From NCBI RefSeq assembly GCF_003670275.1, contig NZ_QXJF01000004.1, forward strand, positions 1,791 to 65,790: 64,000 nucleotides of DNA, read 5' to 3'. This DNA comes from Helicobacter labetoulli. GTDB taxonomy: Bacteria > Campylobacterota > Campylobacteria > Campylobacterales > Helicobacteraceae. Under the pieces are notes generated by a model. It saw only the letters and a list, made by a program, of their open reading frames with translations, was not told the origin of the DNA and did no database searches. Shown in pieces: positions 1-9,399 of the stretch (positions are counted from its first letter, which is position 1; every line of letters begins with the position of its first letter). The position numbers and the translations under genes are program-made.

Positions 1-86
1 CGCCCCCCCCCCCCCCCACCCCCCCCCCCCGCCCCGCTCCCCCCCCCCCCCCCCCCCCCCCCCCCCCACCCCCCCCCCCCCCCCCC
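1..86. repeat. Interrupted poly-C tract at the sequence edge
   Basis: Almost pure C broken by a few single A, G or T bases. It is far longer than the 8-15 base G/C tracts known to switch genes in Helicobacter, and it lies at the extreme edge. The simplest reading is a contig end where the consensus ran into a genuine G/C tract and degraded. Bases 87-130 hold no gene that I can see. Confidence 0.8.
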
Positions 87-130
87 GCAGTCGCAATGCG
101 ACAGCGAAGATCCAGACGAAAATAAATAAA

Positions 131-799
131 CTATTCTCTCGCATCGCATAAAGCAAGACAAGATATGACTTTAGATTCTAAAGATTTTGTAGCAAATTTA
201 GAATCTAAAGTTACTTTAGATTCTACCCTAGATTCATTCTCCACATCAAAAGCTGAAAATACACTTATAGCTTCTCTAAAGCTAGTCCCTGTGGTGATAA
301 TATCATCTACCAACACGACAAGCGGATAAGAGATATTTCTTGTAAGATAGAATCCTTTTGGGTTATTTTGACGAAAAGCAAGGCTTTCCCCTGCGTATTT
401 GATGGCATTTCTTGCTTTTAGCACCCCATATACGCCTTTAAATACCCCTTTAGATTCTCTCTCAAATGCCCTTACAATCACGCCTGTATGCGAATACGCC
501 CCATAGGGATAGTCATCTAGCCCCACAAGCCCTACCCTTTGAGTAAAATCAGCAAAATCAATATGTGTGAAAAAATATGCCGCTGCTTTGTGTGCCAAAA
601 GATTTAAAACACGCGACCCGATAAGCTGATATTTACTCTGCATAAGCAAACTCACATCACTATACGCATAAAAACTATATGCGTATATAGAATCTGTTAG
701 CTTTCTTGTAGAAAGCTTAAGCGGTATAGAATCTAAACAAGCCTTGCATATCACAAAATCCACACGCCAATGCCACCGCCCACACACAAGACATTTCAT
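131..799 (-). CDS. comF: ComF family phosphoribosyltransferase-like competence protein
   Basis: 222 aa. Two CxxC pairs (C3/C6 and C18/C21) form the zinc-ribbon start typical of ComF. Residues 161-173 (VVLVDDIITTGTS) are the PRPP-binding loop of type I phosphoribosyltransferases. ComF proteins act in the cytosol during natural transformation; the exact reaction is unknown. The last ~37 residues are a poorly conserved tail rich in D/E-S-K, written in DNA by several copies of the AGAWTCT motif. It is the last gene of the minus-strand run that starts at uvrD, and H. pylori has the same order as far as I recall (HP1473 onward). The stop lies only about 45 bases from the poly-C edge. Confidence 0.85.
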   Translation of the reverse strand: MKCLVCGRWHWRVDFVICKACLDSIPLKLSTRKLTDSIYAYSFYAYSDVSLLMQSKYQLIGSRVLNLLAHKAAAYFFTHIDFADFTQRVGLVGLDDYPYGAYSHTGVIVRAFERESKGVFKGVYGVLKARNAIKYAGESLAFRQNNPKGFYLTRNISYPLVVLVDDIITTGTSFREAISVFSAFDVENESRVESKVTLDSKFATKSLESKVISCLALCDARE

Positions 800-853
800 T
801 TTCTTACAACCTTCTTGTTAAGATTCTGCTCATAAAGATTCTGCCCTACCCTC

Positions 854-1246
854 TCATATCAACGCAGCCTTAGCACAATGTAATTTGGCAAGAATCTTCC
901 TTAAAAACCAAATTGCACAGATATATAAACAACACAAAGTATATATGTCTAGGATATACACACCCCTATCCTTATCTGTAAGCTGCTTATACACGCCAAA
1001 TTCATAAGTCTCTAAGCCAAGCATAAGACCAGCCCAAAGTGGCAAGGCAAGGTAAATCACCCACGCAAAAAGGGCTAAGATTCTTAGCATTAACAAAGCT
1101 CTTTGCTGATTTTGGGTTTTTTTATAAAACAGATGTATAAGATACATTACTCCCACAAATCCAAAGTGTAAAACCCCATACACTACGCAAACAAAGCCAA
1201 GTGGCATAATAAACATAAGCACAAACAGCACAAGTTCCAAAGCCAA
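854..1246 (-). CDS. Hypothetical integral membrane protein
   Basis: 130 aa with about three to four hydrophobic segments (roughly residues 3-37, 50-78 and 97-115) separated by a short basic loop (YKKTQNQQR). No catalytic motif is visible and I do not recognise the family. It lies 7 bases behind tmk and 54 bases ahead of comF on the same strand, so it is probably co-transcribed with them. The context gives no clear function. The length, the even spacing and the lack of an overlapping alternative support a real gene. Confidence 0.6.
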   Translation of the reverse strand: MALELVLFVLMFIMPLGFVCVVYGVLHFGFVGVMYLIHLFYKKTQNQQRALLMLRILALFAWVIYLALPLWAGLMLGLETYEFGVYKQLTDKDRGVYILDIYTLCCLYICAIWFLRKILAKLHCAKAALI

Positions 1247-1253
1247 AGCTCCT

Positions 1254-1859
1254 TTAGCAATTATTTAGGCTAGATTCTACTCTTTTAATCTCACCTACAA
1301 TCTCTTGGCAAATCACTTCCCTATCCAAACTCGCATTTATTTCAATATAAGGCAGATTTAACATCTTTGTCGCCTCGCACATTCGCCCCTGTATCTCAAG
1401 CATATATTCTATACCACGGCTTTCAATGCTGTCATTTTTCTTAGATTCTAATCTCGCTTGTAATGCACTCTTTTCTAGCTTTAATATCACTACAAGTTGT
1501 GGCAAGATTCCCCTCAGGACAAGTTTATTTAGCATAATGGCTTTATCCATATCTATATGTTTTGCGTAAGCAATGCTTGAGATTAAGCTTCTATCGGAGA
1601 TTACAAGCCTGTTTTTATGCGGCTTTAATACTTCTTTGTAATGCTGCGCCCTATCCGCAAGAAAAAGCATAAACTCCGCATATTCATCAAGCACAAAGCC
1701 CTGCCTTTGCGGTGCAAAAAGGATTAAATCCCGCAAAGATTCACCTATCACGCTACCACCGGGTTCTTTTGTAAAAACAGCCTGTGGAAAATGCTTTTTT
1801 AGCAGCTCTAGCTGTGTGCTTTTACCGCAAGTATCAACACCCTCAATCACAACATACAT
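1254..1859 (-). CDS. tmk: Thymidylate kinase
   Basis: 201 aa, the usual length. Residues 7-15 (GVDTCGKST) are the Walker A loop, residues 89-90 (DR in VISDRSLIS) are the DR motif, and the LID segment lies around RLESKKNDSIESRG. The enzyme phosphorylates dTMP to dTDP with ATP for DNA synthesis. The gene sits 3 bases behind coaD and 7 bases ahead of a membrane-protein gene on the same strand. The tmk-coaD neighbourhood matches H. pylori HP1474-HP1475 from memory. Confidence 0.95.
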   Translation of the reverse strand: MYVVIEGVDTCGKSTQLELLKKHFPQAVFTKEPGGSVIGESLRDLILFAPQRQGFVLDEYAEFMLFLADRAQHYKEVLKPHKNRLVISDRSLISSIAYAKHIDMDKAIMLNKLVLRGILPQLVVILKLEKSALQARLESKKNDSIESRGIEYMLEIQGRMCEATKMLNLPYIEINASLDREVICQEIVGEIKRVESSLNNC

Positions 1860-1862
1860 TCT

Positions 1863-2375
1863 CTAATCCTTTTTCACTTTAGAATCTAATATCTTTTGCT
1901 GATAGAGTGATTGGATAAAAGGCACAGCCGCACTTGGCACAAGATGAGAAAATCTACCATTATGCTCAATGATAGATCTCACCACAGATGAGCTAATAAA
2001 AGCATTTTGCAAAGTCGGCATAAAATAAATTGTCTCAAGCGTATCATTTAATGACGCATTCGCATAGCCCATTTGTAATTCATACTCAAAATCACTCACC
2101 GCCCTAAGTCCCCTTATAATCACCCTAGCCCCCTTCTCTCTAGCAAAGTCAGCTAAAAGATTTTCAAAGCTCTCCACCTGCACCTTTGGCAAATCACTTG
2201 TGCTAAGTTTTAGTATCTCAAGCCGCTCTTGTAAGCAAAACATCGGTTTTTTAGCGTTTGATGCTGCCACAGCAACAATCACTCTATCAAAAATCTCAAT
2301 GGAACGCTTGATAATATCTAAATGCCCATTTGTGATAGGATCAAAAGTCCCCGGATAAATGGCAAGCTCTCTCAT
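1863..2375 (-). CDS. coaD: Phosphopantetheine adenylyltransferase
   Basis: 170 aa. Residues 10-18 (TFDPITNGH) hold the nucleotidyltransferase HxGH-type signature, and an ISSSVVRSI motif near residue 128 matches the ISSTxxR region. CoaD joins AMP to 4'-phosphopantetheine, the penultimate step of coenzyme A synthesis, in the cytosol. It lies between ubiX (18 bases upstream) and tmk (3 bases downstream) on one strand, suggesting a shared transcript. The C-terminal end is a short K/D-rich tail containing one AGAATCT copy. Confidence 0.95.
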   Translation of the reverse strand: MRELAIYPGTFDPITNGHLDIIKRSIEIFDRVIVAVAASNAKKPMFCLQERLEILKLSTSDLPKVQVESFENLLADFAREKGARVIIRGLRAVSDFEYELQMGYANASLNDTLETIYFMPTLQNAFISSSVVRSIIEHNGRFSHLVPSAAVPFIQSLYQQKILDSKVKKD

Positions 2376-2393
2376 ATATGCTCCTTATACTCA

Positions 2394-2978
2394 TTAATCT
2401 GTGTCAATTTTCCAACGCTTATATAAGCTATTTTGAATTTTCAAGCTATCAAGCCATTTACCGATGAAAAAATACTCCATAGATTCTAAATTTCTTATCT
2501 TAGCATAATACCCCACATTTGGCGGAGAGATAATCACGCCAAGGTTTGAAAGCCTACTCATTTGCTCCAACGCAATGGGGCTAAAGGGCATTTCACGCGG
2601 GGCTAAAAGTAATGTGCGTCTTTCTTTCAGCATAACTGCTGCACAACGCGAGATGAGATCATCACATAAGCCGTGAGCCACTTTTGCTAAAAGATTCATA
2701 CTTGTAGGGATTATCGCCATCGCATCTATACCAAAACTCCCTGATGAAATCCCGCTATCTAGCTCATCTTCATCATAGATTCTAAAATCTCGGCTTTGCC
2801 TTGCCCTATCAAGTGCGGATTCAATCTCCTGTCCCATTTCACTCAATGCCACAGCCTTTGCCCCCTCACTGACGACAACAAATAATTCTATATCTTTGGG
2901 GATACATTCTATAAACTTCACGCCCAAATGCACTCCACTTGCTCCACCTATGGCAACTACAAGTTTTTTGATACTCAT
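2394..2978 (-). CDS. ubiX: Flavin prenyltransferase UbiX
   Basis: 194 aa. The N-terminus has the flavin-binding AIGGASG loop (residues 9-15), and the C-terminal half has the PREMPFSPIALEQM segment typical of UbiX/Pad1. The enzyme prenylates FMN to make the cofactor used by UbiD-type decarboxylases; I see no ubiD in this window. It sits between flgA (34 bases upstream) and coaD on the minus strand, as I recall from H. pylori (HP1476). Confidence 0.9.
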   Translation of the reverse strand: MSIKKLVVAIGGASGVHLGVKFIECIPKDIELFVVVSEGAKAVALSEMGQEIESALDRARQSRDFRIYDEDELDSGISSGSFGIDAMAIIPTSMNLLAKVAHGLCDDLISRCAAVMLKERRTLLLAPREMPFSPIALEQMSRLSNLGVIISPPNVGYYAKIRNLESMEYFFIGKWLDSLKIQNSLYKRWKIDTD

Positions 2979-3012
2979 TTTTACCCCTTTTTATGTCTTT
3001 TCAAATGTAAGA

Positions 3013-3972
3013 TCATAGTATCTCGCCTTTATTCTCACTCACAATCCTAATCCGCAGAATCTTTCCGCTATCGGGATTTTGCGCGTTTATAATCTCATTA
3101 TACGCTCCACTTTGCTTTGCTACAAGCAAAGTTTCAATACTCACCCCCTCTTGCTTGTTAAAAACACTCACCATATCGCCTTTTTTGACCAAGATTCTAG
3201 GTTTAAGCTTATCTTTAGTTATAGGCATTTGTGTGCGGATATAGCTTTTTGCACTATATTTTTGTATCTCCTCTATGCTCACAAACTCCGCCCCCACACG
3301 CTCAAACTTGATAAAATCCTCTTCCACATTCTGCAAACTTAGATTCTCACTAGAAGGGATATTTTGTGTGCTTTTTGCCACCCTTAAACGAGCTTGTATC
3401 TCATAGATAAATGTGAGCTTTTTAATACGCTCTCCATCTAGTGTGCGGTATCCCATAGTAAAGCTTCCGCTGTTTTTTTTTACAGCAAAGTTTGGAATGC
3501 TAAAATCAATCAAAGTATAATCCTTAGGCAGATTCCCCAAAGGACGCACCAAAATCTTATCAATCTGCAAATCCTTGCCATAATGCTGAATATACATCTT
3601 TTGGATAAATTCTAGGGCGTCATTTTCTTTCATACTTGAGACAAATTCAAACTCCACCACATCGCTTTCAAAGGAGATTATCTTATAGCCAAAGCGTTGA
3701 AAAATAAGCTTAATATCCACACTTTTTAGCCTAAGTGTGAATCTATCGGGCGGAAAAGAGGCGATTTTAAACTTTCTATCCATTTGCGGAAATAAATCTG
3801 TGGAGTAAATATCATTTTGGCTCACAGAATAGCTTTTTTGTAAATGCAGCTTTGAGCTAGGCACAGACTTTGGAATCTCAATCTCATCTGCCAAAGCCCC
3901 CATTGTAGCAAAAGAAGCAAAAAGCCAAAAGAGCAAAAAACTAAGTGTCTTTTTTAATAATACCTTTTTCAT
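3013..3972 (-). CDS. flgA: Flagellar P-ring assembly chaperone FlgA
   Basis: 319 aa, long for FlgA but in the range of Campylobacterota homologues. Residues 1-28 are a signal peptide ending ALA-D. The last ~65 residues (from RILVKKGDMVSVF) form the SAF/FlgA C-terminal domain. FlgA is periplasmic and assists assembly of the flagellar P ring. The middle region (about 50-240) is poorly conserved. It is flanked by uvrD (26 bases upstream) and ubiX, the H. pylori HP1477 position as I recall it. Confidence 0.88.
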   Translation of the reverse strand: MKKVLLKKTLSFLLFWLFASFATMGALADEIEIPKSVPSSKLHLQKSYSVSQNDIYSTDLFPQMDRKFKIASFPPDRFTLRLKSVDIKLIFQRFGYKIISFESDVVEFEFVSSMKENDALEFIQKMYIQHYGKDLQIDKILVRPLGNLPKDYTLIDFSIPNFAVKKNSGSFTMGYRTLDGERIKKLTFIYEIQARLRVAKSTQNIPSSENLSLQNVEEDFIKFERVGAEFVSIEEIQKYSAKSYIRTQMPITKDKLKPRILVKKGDMVSVFNKQEGVSIETLLVAKQSGAYNEIINAQNPDSGKILRIRIVSENKGEIL

Positions 3973-3998
3973 TTTCCTAGCCCCACTTATTACTTCAT

Positions 3999-6095
3999 CT
4001 AACTTTTGCTTTCATCTAGCTTTTGCACAAAACTTCTTATAATCACGCGTCTTAAACCACCAAAATTAATCTTAAGCTTACACTGCTCTCCCTTGCCTTC
4101 CATACCCTCCACGCTTCCAACACCAAAAATCTTATGCACCACCTGTGAGCCTACTTCTATTTCATCATTTTTAGATTCTAAAGTATTTGAAAGAGAATCT
4201 TGCAGAGATTCTGCCCCTTCTACTAGCCCACTCTCTTTTAAAAATCTTGATTGCCTAAGTTGCCACTCCCTTTTGCCACGATAGAGCCGACTCTTACTAT
4301 AACACAAACTCAAATGCTCCTTAGCACGAGTAAAGGCGACATAGCCAAGCCTCCGTTCCTCCTCTAGCTCATCATTCTCCCCACGATGCAGTGGGAAAAA
4401 CCCTTCCTCAAAGCCAATCACATAAATATGCTTAAATTCTAGTCCCTTTGCTGAATGCACACTCATACAGCTTACACAATCCCCAACCGCCTCATCACTA
4501 GGACTAGCAAGGGCTAAGTCATTTAAAAACTCATCTAAAGTATTTGTGGGATTATGAATGACATAGTCTTTAAACATACCATAAAATTCATAGATATTCC
4601 CTTCCCTATCTACTTCATCAAGTGGGCTAAACTCAAAAATAAGATTCTCCTGCATATCCTCAATCATCTCACTCAAATCCGTCATATTCCGCCATTTAGA
4701 TAAATCTTTTTGTAGTTTGACAAGTGCGGTATATGCCTTTTCTCCAATGTGGGCTTTAGATTCTAATGGATATTGCTCCAAACACGCAAGGCAGGAAAGC
4801 CCTTTACTTTGAGAGAGCTGCTCTAGTTTGCTTTGTGTAACCTTACCAATCCCGCGTTTTGGGCGATTAATAATCCTAAGGAATGAAAAATCATCATCTG
4901 CATTCACAATCAAACGCAAGTAGCTTAACAAGTCCTTTATCTCGGCTCGTTCATAAAACCGCACCGCCCCAATGAGCTTATATGGAATCTTAAAGCGATT
5001 AAAGCTCTCTTCAATACTCCTTGATAACGCATTCACACGGAATAAAATAGCAATATCGCTTGGATTTTCCCCACTCTCACACAGCCTTGCTATCTCCTTA
5101 GCCAAAAATGTAGCCTCTTGTGCTTCATCTTCATTTTCTATCACTCTAACTGCTTGTATAGAGCCTTTAACACTTTTTAGATTCTTACCCAAACGCTCGG
5201 TATTGTGAGCGATTAAAGCATTGGCTGCTTGCAAAATCTCCTCACTTGAGCGGTAGTTTTCTTCTAGCTTTATGGTCGTTGCCCCGCTAAATTCCTTAGC
5301 AAAACGCAAAATATTGCCAATATCCGCTCCACGCCACCCATAAATGCTTTGATCATCATCACCCACGACACAAAGATTATTATGCGTTGTGCATAGAGAT
5401 TTTAGAATCTTGTATTGCAGCTCATTTGTGTCTTGATACTCATCTACCATAATGTATTGATACCTTTGACTCATCTCTTTAGCAATATCACTCCTTTGGG
5501 ATAGAATCTTATAGGTAAGATAAAGTAAATCATCAAAATCAAGTAGATTCTTTTTTTGTATATAGCTTTCATACTCGGCATAGATTCTATTCATCAGCTT
5601 ATATTCCGGGCTGTGAGCGTAGGCTGCTGCCTCTTGTGGGGAGAGAAAGCTATTTTTCATATTTGAAATATATGAGTCAAAATGCGATACGGGCAGGGCT
5701 TTTGATAAGGATTTTAAAATCGCCTTTTTATCATCAGAATCTAGCACGACAAAATTTGCCTCCCGCTCTAAAACCTTAATATAAAAACGCAAAAAAAGTA
5801 AGCCAAATTTATGAAAGGTGCATAAAAGCGGTGGGGCTTGGTAGGCATTACTTAAAAGGCTTAATGCTCTATTTCTCATCTCTTGTGCGGCTTTATTTGT
5901 AAAAGTCAAAGTAAGCGTAGCATTTGATGGAATCCCCACTTCATCAATGAGATAAGCCAAACGCGTAGTAAGTGTTTTTGTCTTCCCACTTCCCGCCCCA
6001 GCTAGAATCAGCAAAGCCCCATCAATATGCTTGACAGCCTCTAACTGCTTGGGGTTTAAAGAATGAAGTGCTTGATGGAGTAGTGTATCTGCCAT
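3999..6095 (-). CDS. uvrD: UvrD/Rep/PcrA-type superfamily 1 DNA helicase
   Basis: 698 aa. Residues 32-39 (AGAGSGKT) are Walker A. MVDEYQDTN is Walker B (motif II), GDDDQSIYGWRGA is motif III, LEENYRSS is motif IV, and VMSVHSAKGLEF plus VAFTRAKEHL are motifs V-VI. It translocates 3'-5' along single-stranded DNA in repair and replication restart. The last ~45 residues resemble the PcrA/UvrD C-terminal module. The linker before it (about residues 625-650) is rich in ES/DS and is encoded by three AGAWTCT copies, suggesting it tolerates the motif. Whether uvrD, rep or pcrA is the best symbol cannot be decided here. Confidence 0.93.
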   Translation of the reverse strand: MADTLLHQALHSLNPKQLEAVKHIDGALLILAGAGSGKTKTLTTRLAYLIDEVGIPSNATLTLTFTNKAAQEMRNRALSLLSNAYQAPPLLCTFHKFGLLFLRFYIKVLEREANFVVLDSDDKKAILKSLSKALPVSHFDSYISNMKNSFLSPQEAAAYAHSPEYKLMNRIYAEYESYIQKKNLLDFDDLLYLTYKILSQRSDIAKEMSQRYQYIMVDEYQDTNELQYKILKSLCTTHNNLCVVGDDDQSIYGWRGADIGNILRFAKEFSGATTIKLEENYRSSEEILQAANALIAHNTERLGKNLKSVKGSIQAVRVIENEDEAQEATFLAKEIARLCESGENPSDIAILFRVNALSRSIEESFNRFKIPYKLIGAVRFYERAEIKDLLSYLRLIVNADDDFSFLRIINRPKRGIGKVTQSKLEQLSQSKGLSCLACLEQYPLESKAHIGEKAYTALVKLQKDLSKWRNMTDLSEMIEDMQENLIFEFSPLDEVDREGNIYEFYGMFKDYVIHNPTNTLDEFLNDLALASPSDEAVGDCVSCMSVHSAKGLEFKHIYVIGFEEGFFPLHRGENDELEEERRLGYVAFTRAKEHLSLCYSKSRLYRGKREWQLRQSRFLKESGLVEGAESLQDSLSNTLESKNDEIEVGSQVVHKIFGVGSVEGMEGKGEQCKLKINFGGLRRVIIRSFVQKLDESKS

Positions 6096-6115
6096 AAGAT
6101 TCTAAGATTCTATGT

Positions 6116-6619
6116 TTATGGTTTTATATCTTTTAGACTTGCTTCTACAACGGAAAAATCAGGCTTTTGTGAAAGGTAAGGTGCAACCTCCTTATCACTT
6201 AACTTTTTCCATATTTTTGTCTCACCCATCAAGCCAGATTTATCAATACTCCCTCGCAACTCAAGCGTATCGCCTTTAAGCGTAACCTTTGCATAATACT
6301 CTTTTCCTGCATCAAAGTTATATACCTTACCGTTTTTAAACACATCACTATTACCATCTCTCACAAGGTTATATACAAACACACTGCCCTTATCAAAGCG
6401 ATTTCTTAGAGCTGGATTCTCATTATTTACATCTTTTTTAGGTGCAGAGCCATCAACATTAGCAAAACCATAGCAATAATATTTATCACCTTTTTTGAAA
6501 AACTCCACAATAGATTGCCTTCCGCTCTCGCCCTTATGCGTCATATAATAACCCTCTAAATCCGCCCCAAATAGCCCAACACACATTCCACACGCAATAA
6601 TCATCTTTAACATACGCAT
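6116..6619 (-). CDS. DUF2147 family exported protein
   Basis: 167 aa with a signal peptide (about residues 1-19, cut near FGA-D). The mature part starts with EGYYMTHKG and carries the pattern of DUF2147 proteins (G-x-W/Y start, repeated DxxN/G turns, KGDTLELRGSI, a final WKKL). These small periplasmic beta-barrel-like proteins have no known biochemical role. It lies 20 bases ahead of uvrD on the same strand and could head that transcript. Confidence 0.7.
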   Translation of the reverse strand: MRMLKMIIACGMCVGLFGADLEGYYMTHKGESGRQSIVEFFKKGDKYYCYGFANVDGSAPKKDVNNENPALRNRFDKGSVFVYNLVRDGNSDVFKNGKVYNFDAGKEYYAKVTLKGDTLELRGSIDKSGLMGETKIWKKLSDKEVAPYLSQKPDFSVVEASLKDIKP

Positions 6620-6654
6620 TCACTACTCCTTGAAGATTCTTAAGATTTTAAAAG

Positions 6655-6670
6655 TGGCACGAAATTCGCT
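6655..6670 (+). promoter_or_regulatory. Possible sigma-54 promoter
   Basis: TGGCAC, five bases, then TCGCT. This keeps the GG-N10-GC core of sigma-54 promoters, with one mismatch in the -12 element (TCGC for TTGC). It points toward the outer-membrane protein gene at 6802, about 130 bases downstream. Sigma-54 in Helicobacter mainly drives middle flagellar genes, so a chance match is quite possible. Confidence 0.25.
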
Positions 6671-6801
6671 TGTGCTTAGATACACTCGCATTTTTGCAAT
6701 TTCATTTTGCAAGTATAACAAAATTATATTAGAATAATGCAACTTTTTGCCAACTTAGAAAAATAAGCTAAAACAGGCAAAGCACAACTAAAAGGGAGTA
6801 T

Positions 6802-7482
6802 ATGAGATTCTACACAATCCTAGTTTGTATCGCATTTTGTGGGAGTTTGGCACAAGGTGCAAAAAAAGAAATCATTCAAGATTTCTCACAAGATAAAAAC
6901 CCTGAAGAAGTGCTAGAAGATGTCAAGCAAACGCGTCAAGAGCTGCTCTACAAAGTCGCAGGGATAAAAATCAAAAAGCCAAAGGACCCAAGAGAAGGCT
7001 TTTATAGGCTTGTAAGTGTTGGAGCTGCCTACACGCCAAGTCTAGGGATAAGTAGCGTTTTAGGCGTAGAAGCAGGATATGATTTCATCTTTGACAAAAG
7101 ACATTCTTTGCGGTTTTTTGGCTTCTTTGATCGCACAAACTATGGCGGGTTTGCAGACTTAGAATTTGACCACACCAAACCAAATGCAATGCAAATCTAT
7201 CGCGGAGGCTTTTCGGCAGAATATAGAATCTATGCAAATTCTTACATCGGCTTTCGCATTAGACTTGGCTCACTTGGTGCATTTAACTTCTCAAGGACAG
7301 ATTCAGCCCTTATCCCAACTCTCACTGCAGAACATAAAAAGTGGTTTTTTTCAACAATTGCCATTGGACCCATTTTTACCTATGGCAGACATCACGAAGT
7401 TTTTGTGGGCTATGATTTGCTAGATTATGAAAAAGAACGCGGTATGAGCGTGAATTATCTCAAATATTCATATAAATTTTAA
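6802..7482 (+). CDS. Outer-membrane beta-barrel protein
   Basis: 226 aa. A signal peptide (residues 1-19, ending AQG-A) is followed by a polar coiled segment (about 20-60) and then alternating hydrophobic strands. The last residues are LKYSYKF, the terminal aromatic F recognised by the BAM complex. This fits a small Helicobacter outer-membrane protein with an eight-strand barrel; ligand and role are unknown. A start with AAGGGAG a few bases upstream supports position 6802. pyrE follows after 10 bases. Confidence 0.75.
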   Translation: MRFYTILVCIAFCGSLAQGAKKEIIQDFSQDKNPEEVLEDVKQTRQELLYKVAGIKIKKPKDPREGFYRLVSVGAAYTPSLGISSVLGVEAGYDFIFDKRHSLRFFGFFDRTNYGGFADLEFDHTKPNAMQIYRGGFSAEYRIYANSYIGFRIRLGSLGAFNFSRTDSALIPTLTAEHKKWFFSTIAIGPIFTYGRHHEVFVGYDLLDYEKERGMSVNYLKYSYKF

Positions 7483-7492
7483 AGGAGTTTTT

Positions 7493-8107
7493 ATGCTTGA
7501 TGTCAAACAATGCTATATTAATGCCAACGCCTTGCTGAAAGGACATTTTCTCTTAAGCAGTGGGAATCACTCAGATCACTATCTACAATCCGCTCGTGTA
7601 CTTGAAAATCCAAAAATCGCCGAAAAATTAGCCAACGCTTTAGCCAAGCAGATTCTAGAATCTCACATAGAAGTGGATTGCGTTTGTTCTCCGGCTCTTG
7701 GTGGGATTTTAGCAGGATATGAACTTGCTAGGGCTTTGGGCGTGAGATTTATTTTTACAGAGCGGGTAGAAGGGCAAATGCAGTTAAGAAGAGGCTTTGA
7801 AGTAAAGCAAGGGGAAAGGGTGCTTGTGTGTGAAGATATTATCACAACAGGTGGTTCAGCCCTAGAATCTGCACAATGCGTGGAATTTCAAGGAGCAAAA
7901 ATAGTCGCCTTTGCCGGATTAGCCAATCGTGGATTCTGCAAACGCGTAGGCTCAAATTTAGAGCGAAAAAAAGAGGCACGATTGCCTGAGCATATACCAC
8001 TTTTTGCGTTGGAAGATTTTGTATTTAATATGTATAAGCCAAGCTCTTGTCCGCTTTGCCAAAATGGAATGCAAAAAGCTGTAAAGCCCGGTAGTCGTGG
8101 GAACTAA
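7493..8107 (+). CDS. pyrE: Orotate phosphoribosyltransferase
   Basis: 204 aa. Residues 110-122 ([13 protein letters not shown]) are the PRPP-binding loop, and [14 protein letters not shown] near the N-terminus is the OPRT signature. The enzyme makes OMP from orotate and PRPP in pyrimidine synthesis; the next enzyme, PyrF, is encoded at 32179 in this window. AAAGGAG precedes the ATG. The stop codon TAA overlaps the ATG of the RDD gene by one base, implying coupled translation. Confidence 0.95.
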   Translation: MLDVKQCYINANALLKGHFLLSSGNHSDHYLQSARVLENPKIAEKLANALAKQILESHIEVDCVCSPALGGILAGYELARALGVRFIFTERVEGQMQLRRGFEVKQGERVLVCEDIITTGGSALESAQCVEFQGAKIVAFAGLANRGFCKRVGSNLERKKEARLPEHIPLFALEDFVFNMYKPSSCPLCQNGMQKAVKPGSRGN

Positions 8108-8691
8108 TGGCAAAGCGTTGGCGTAAGATCAAATCTCAAAAACACCCTCATTTGACTAACAACAATGCAGATTCTAGTCAGTGGGTGAATCTCAAAGATT
8201 TTAATCTCAAAAAACAACTTCAGTTAATGTGTGCGAGTGAGCGGATTAAGGCGTTTATCACAGATATGTTTATGATAAATATGCCTCTTTTGTATCTCAC
8301 AACCTATGTGTTTTTAGATGGTAAAAATGACTTCACACATAATCAAAGTGCGATTCTTGCCTGTGGTGTGGGCTATGGGTTTATCATTTCGCTTTTTTTG
8401 GCTTTTGCTTCACAAACGCCGGGTTATCGCTATATGGGCTTAAAGCTTATGCAAAGGCAAGATTCTCGCTCTAAGACAACAGCCTTGCAACAGCAACATA
8501 CGCAAGGTTCAAATGCTACTGATGAGACACACTCGCCCTTTGTCAAAATCAGTCTTTTTAAGTCTATTTTGCGTTATGTAGTATGGCTTGTTGGCACAAG
8601 CTTTCTTGTTGGGCTACTCTTTGGGCTATTTCGCCGTGATGGGCGAGCTTTGCACGATGTGATTTGTGGGACTTACATTATCAAAGTCTAA
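8107..8691 (+). CDS. RDD family membrane protein
   Basis: 194 aa. A basic N-terminus is followed by RIKAFITDMFMINMPLLYL (start of the RDD domain, with R and D in the first membrane helix), a second helix near residues 85-105, the motif TPGYRYMGLKLM, and a last helix ending in DGRALHDVICGTYI. RDD proteins are small membrane proteins of mostly unknown transport function. The loop at about residues 118-150 is polar and variable. Its start overlaps the pyrE stop by one base. Confidence 0.85.
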   Translation: MAKRWRKIKSQKHPHLTNNNADSSQWVNLKDFNLKKQLQLMCASERIKAFITDMFMINMPLLYLTTYVFLDGKNDFTHNQSAILACGVGYGFIISLFLAFASQTPGYRYMGLKLMQRQDSRSKTTALQQQHTQGSNATDETHSPFVKISLFKSILRYVVWLVGTSFLVGLLFGLFRRDGRALHDVICGTYIIKV

Positions 8692-8699
8692 GTATATGT

Positions 8700-9347
8700 T
8701 TAAGGCATAAGATTTGTGCCAATAAAATCTCGCCCTAATTCCCTTGCACACTCAAACACACTAAAGCTCCCACTTGCTGGATCAAGCACTAAATCGCCCT
8801 TATTCGTGCAAGATTCTATCAAAGCCTTTTGCAATCCTTTGGGCTTTGAATGCGGATGGATTTTTAGCTCATCATTTGGAATCTTCTCGCTCCACACATC
8901 GCGGATATTATGTAATCGCCAAGTATTTTTAGCCCTAATAGGTGCTTTTTGCAAAACAAGTAAATACTCGCTCTGTCGCCTCGTGCGATAGCCCATACCC
9001 ATTTTGAGCTTATCCCAAGTGATAAGATCTACCACCTGCAAACTCGTATGCTCCACCCACGCCTTCACGCCTTCACACAAATGAAACTTATCAATCCATA
9101 GCATCAAATAACAGCTAGGCTTTAGCACTCTATCAATCTCACATATAAAGCTTTGAATCTGCCCTTCACTCATCTGCATAAGTGTGCTTCTGCCCTTTTG
9201 TCGCTCCCCCTCGTTGCCATAACGCATTTTATCAAGCACCCCGCGATACTGCGGATCAAAAAAACACAAATCAACACTGCGAGATTCTAAACTCCCCATA
9301 AGCTCTAAGCCATCAATGTTGAGTTTGGTATTTTTTTGAATCTTCAC
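8700..9347 (-). CDS. DNA methyltransferase, beta-type motif order
   Basis: 215 aa. Residues 31-34 (DPQY) are motif IV, a variant of the DPPY seen in N6-adenine enzymes. Residues 189-194 (DPASGS), followed by [12 protein letters not shown], are the SAM-binding motif I and nearby region. Motif IV before motif I is the beta-class order. The short middle leaves little room for a target-recognition domain, as in orphan and phage-type methylases. It lies 52 bases behind mcrC on the same strand, so it may be co-expressed with McrBC. The target sequence cannot be read from the gene. Confidence 0.85.
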   Translation of the reverse strand: MKIQKNTKLNIDGLELMGSLESRSVDLCFFDPQYRGVLDKMRYGNEGERQKGRSTLMQMSEGQIQSFICEIDRVLKPSCYLMLWIDKFHLCEGVKAWVEHTSLQVVDLITWDKLKMGMGYRTRRQSEYLLVLQKAPIRAKNTWRLHNIRDVWSEKIPNDELKIHPHSKPKGLQKALIESCTNKGDLVLDPASGSFSVFECARELGRDFIGTNLMP

Positions 9348-9399
9348 ACGCTGCCTTTAACACTGCCTTTGGCAAAAATTTCTGCCATTATAGCAAAGC

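Noticed and set aside
1-86. Poly-C run as a real phase-variation tract or structural element
   Set aside because: It is too long, irregular and at the sequence edge; an assembly artefact is more likely, although a true tract may lie beneath it.
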